Shown: positions 5,059 through 6,552 of the stretch, in pieces | Numbering within the stretch: the first letter of the stretch is position 1 | Layout: every line of letters begins with the position of its first letter | Origin: Schlesneria sp. | GTDB taxonomy: Bacteria > Planctomycetota > Planctomycetia > Planctomycetales > Planctomycetaceae | Length of the DNA: 6,552 nt | NCBI GenBank assembly: GCA_025353525.1 | Contig: JANXOO010001474.1 | Coordinates: 1 to 6,552 of the forward strand | Direction: 5' to 3' | Notes under the pieces: model-generated | The model's input: only the letters and a program-made list of their open reading frames with translations | The model's database searches: none | What the model was told of the DNA's origin: nothing | Made by a program: the position numbers and the translations under genes

Positions 5059-6552
5059 TCATTCCGCAGTTTCGACGGGAGTGATATAGCCGCGAATATC
5101 CTTCGGAGCACCGGCTGAAGCGGTCTGTTCGATCACGTAAGCGGCCAGTCGCTCGACGGGAACGTTTGCCTCCCGGATGGCAATCATTGCGGGTTGCCAA
5201 GCCAGCCAAGGGGCAAGAGTTGTCTTGCAGATGCTGCGCAGCCATACCCGACGATCCGTCCCCGAGGAGATCGAACTGTGGTCGTTCCAGGTCGTCTTCG
5301 TTCCCGCGGGCAGTTGGTCCTCACAGGGGGTTTCCAGTTCGCTGGGCCTCGGCCACAAGATCACCAACCGCTCGACCGGACGTTTCTTCGAAGACATCAT
5401 CAACAACTTTTCGTTGAGATCCGCCTTCATTCCAACACCCCCTGCCAATAGCAATCCGACTCCGACCGTGCACGTTTCCGTCTCGCGCTTCCATTCGCAC
5501 TTGATGACTTGTCCGTAACGGACGTTCTCGCCAAATGCGACCGCCGTGGCGTCGACCAAATGCCATCCATCAACATCGACGTTGCTTCCCATCAGTAGCT
5601 TCAGCCAATCGTTCAATCCGCTGTGAAGTCGTTCCGAGACCTGGAGCAACTGAGCTTCGCATTCGCTGCGAGCTCGCTGAATGTGTTCGGACCAGATCTC
5701 TCGTTCGACCGGGGCGGTTGATTTGACATCACCGAACACTCGCTCTTGATACTTCTTCGCCAGCAATTGAATTGCGGCTCGAAGACCAGGACCCGATTCG
5801 ACGATCTGAGTGATTTCTGATTCCTCAAAGGGGGAAATCTCGCTGACGCTCAGACCCGGTTCTTCGCGACGCGCGTTGGCGAGGACGGGAGCCAGTCGCG
5901 CCGCGACGATCTTCCGCAGCCTGGTGGCGTCAAGTCGTTCGAGAACGAGGGTTTGCTCCAGGCCACCTCCACGAATGGGCATCCCCCGTAGAAACCGATG
6001 TGTCGCGTACTCCTGAAAGTACTGCTGAATTTGCTGCCAAAACGTGCTTTCGGAGAATATGAAAAACGACAGGCCCGGCAATTGATCCATCGATTGCGCC
6101 AAGTCGCTGTGAAATTTTTCGCAGCGATCTCGTTGAGGAGGGATGCCAATCAACGACTCGAGAGCATCGAACACAAACGCGACGGGTCGTTCGAACAATT
6201 GGAAGAGTTGCAGCAGCAGACCCAGACTCGTGTCGACGAGAATCTCGCGCGACGGCTTCAAATCGAGTTGGTCGGAATTCGGTTCCCAGGAACCTCCGAT
6301 CAACAGTTCGTAGATCGAGCCTCGATCGGGATCGAATGCCAGTTCGACGAGTTCGAGATAGATCTGTCGGCGCAAGTATTGGTCGGGCGTTTTGCCGGGA
6401 CAGAGTCGAAGAACGTGGCTGAGCGCCGCCAATCGCACCTGCGCCGACGGTTGGCGCTGGTCTTCACAGATTTCGCGAATCGTCGGCAACTCCGACTCGA
6501 CCAATTGCCGCATCACTTCCTGCCGATTGAGTTCCTTGTCGCGCGACCACAA
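5059..6552 (-). CDS. Putative AAA/STAND-type ATPase, C-terminal part (cut by right edge)
   Basis: The frame is open to the right edge, giving 497 residues plus the stop; the first codon (TTG, at the edge) is probably internal, so the N-terminus is missing. Residues are numbered from that codon. PVAFVFDALESL (123-134) is Walker B-like (Asp129, Glu132). LSFFIFSEST (161-170) fits sensor 1, with a Ser where Asn or Thr is common. LERLDATRLRKIVAARL (204-220), then SPFEESEITQIVESGPGLR (240-258), resembles the helical lid of ORC/STAND-like AAA ATPases. No P-loop is present in the first 123 residues, so Walker A should lie beyond the edge, with a rather long gap to Walker B. Residues 285-320 look helical. 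Residues 325-497 form an unassigned alpha/beta domain containing VIKCEWKRE (349-357) and VERLVILWPRP (393-403). I cannot assign a function; a role in a conflict or signalling system is possible, as for many such ATPases, but is inference. A membrane protein gene follows it. Confidence 0.75.
   Translation of the reverse strand: MWSRDKELNRQEVMRQLVESELPTIREICEDQRQPSAQVRLAALSHVLRLCPGKTPDQYLRRQIYLELVELAFDPDRGSIYELLIGGSWEPNSDQLDLKPSREILVDTSLGLLLQLFQLFERPVAFVFDALESLIGIPPQRDRCEKFHSDLAQSMDQLPGLSFFIFSESTFWQQIQQYFQEYATHRFLRGMPIRGGGLEQTLVLERLDATRLRKIVAARLAPVLANARREEPGLSVSEISPFEESEITQIVESGPGLRAAIQLLAKKYQERVFGDVKSTAPVEREIWSEHIQRARSECEAQLLQVSERLHSGLNDWLKLLMGSNVDVDGWHLVDATAVAFGENVRYGQVIKCEWKRETETCTVGVGLLLAGGVGMKADLNEKLLMMSSKKRPVERLVILWPRPSELETPCEDQLPAGTKTTWNDHSSISSGTDRRVWLRSICKTTLAPWLAWQPAMIAIREANVPVERLAAYVIEQTASAGAPKDIRGYITPVETAE

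Noticed and set aside
1..6552. CRISPR arrays, insertion sequences, tRNA or rRNA genes
   Set aside because: No regularly spaced direct repeats, no transposase-like protein, no terminal inverted repeats and no tRNA-like cloverleaf or rRNA segment were seen.

Overview
The window reads as ordinary chromosomal DNA from a bacterium with moderate GC content. The best guess is a member of the Planctomycetota. The reasons are the style of the antiporter (signal peptide plus CitMHS_2/IT-type core), an adenosylhomocysteinase with a Lys/Ser-rich N-terminal tail, weak or missing Shine-Dalgarno sites at some genes, and large uncharacterised ATPase and membrane proteins nearby. That assignment is inference; nothing in the window settles taxonomy.

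Layout, left to right. (1) Positions 1-551, minus strand: the N-terminal 183 codons of metF (5,10-methylenetetrahydrofolate reductase), cut by the left edge. (2) 552-988: a 437-base divergent intergenic region with two overlapping weak promoter candidates facing ahcY and no recognisable riboswitch. (3) 989-2383, plus strand: complete ahcY (S-adenosylhomocysteine hydrolase). (4) 2384-2641: a short hairpin, then a strong intrinsic terminator, then a leader with a 10-bp palindrome and a second hairpin. (5) 2642-4114, plus strand: a polytopic ion transporter of the IT superfamily, of the kind usually labelled sodium:proton antiporter. (6) 4115-4267: a convergent gap. (7) 4268-4951, minus strand: an unrecognised 227-residue protein with a beta-rich N-terminal half and a membrane-associated C-terminal half. 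(8) 5059-6552, minus strand: the C-terminal 497 residues of a large protein with Walker B, sensor-1 and lid-like features of an AAA/STAND-type ATPase, followed by an unassigned C-terminal domain. Its P-loop should lie beyond the right edge.

How the genes work together. metF and ahcY are two arms of the activated-methyl cycle. MetF makes the 5-methyl-THF used to remethylate homocysteine, and AhcY regenerates homocysteine from the S-adenosylhomocysteine left by SAM-dependent methylation. Their head-to-head placement allows shared control. The transporter has the same orientation as ahcY, but a good terminator separates them, so it is probably independent. The two minus-strand genes at the right are probably co-transcribed (107-base gap). 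They form the only part of the window whose function is unknown: a putative ATPase followed by a small membrane-anchored protein. They could be part of an undescribed system, but the sequence here does not prove it.
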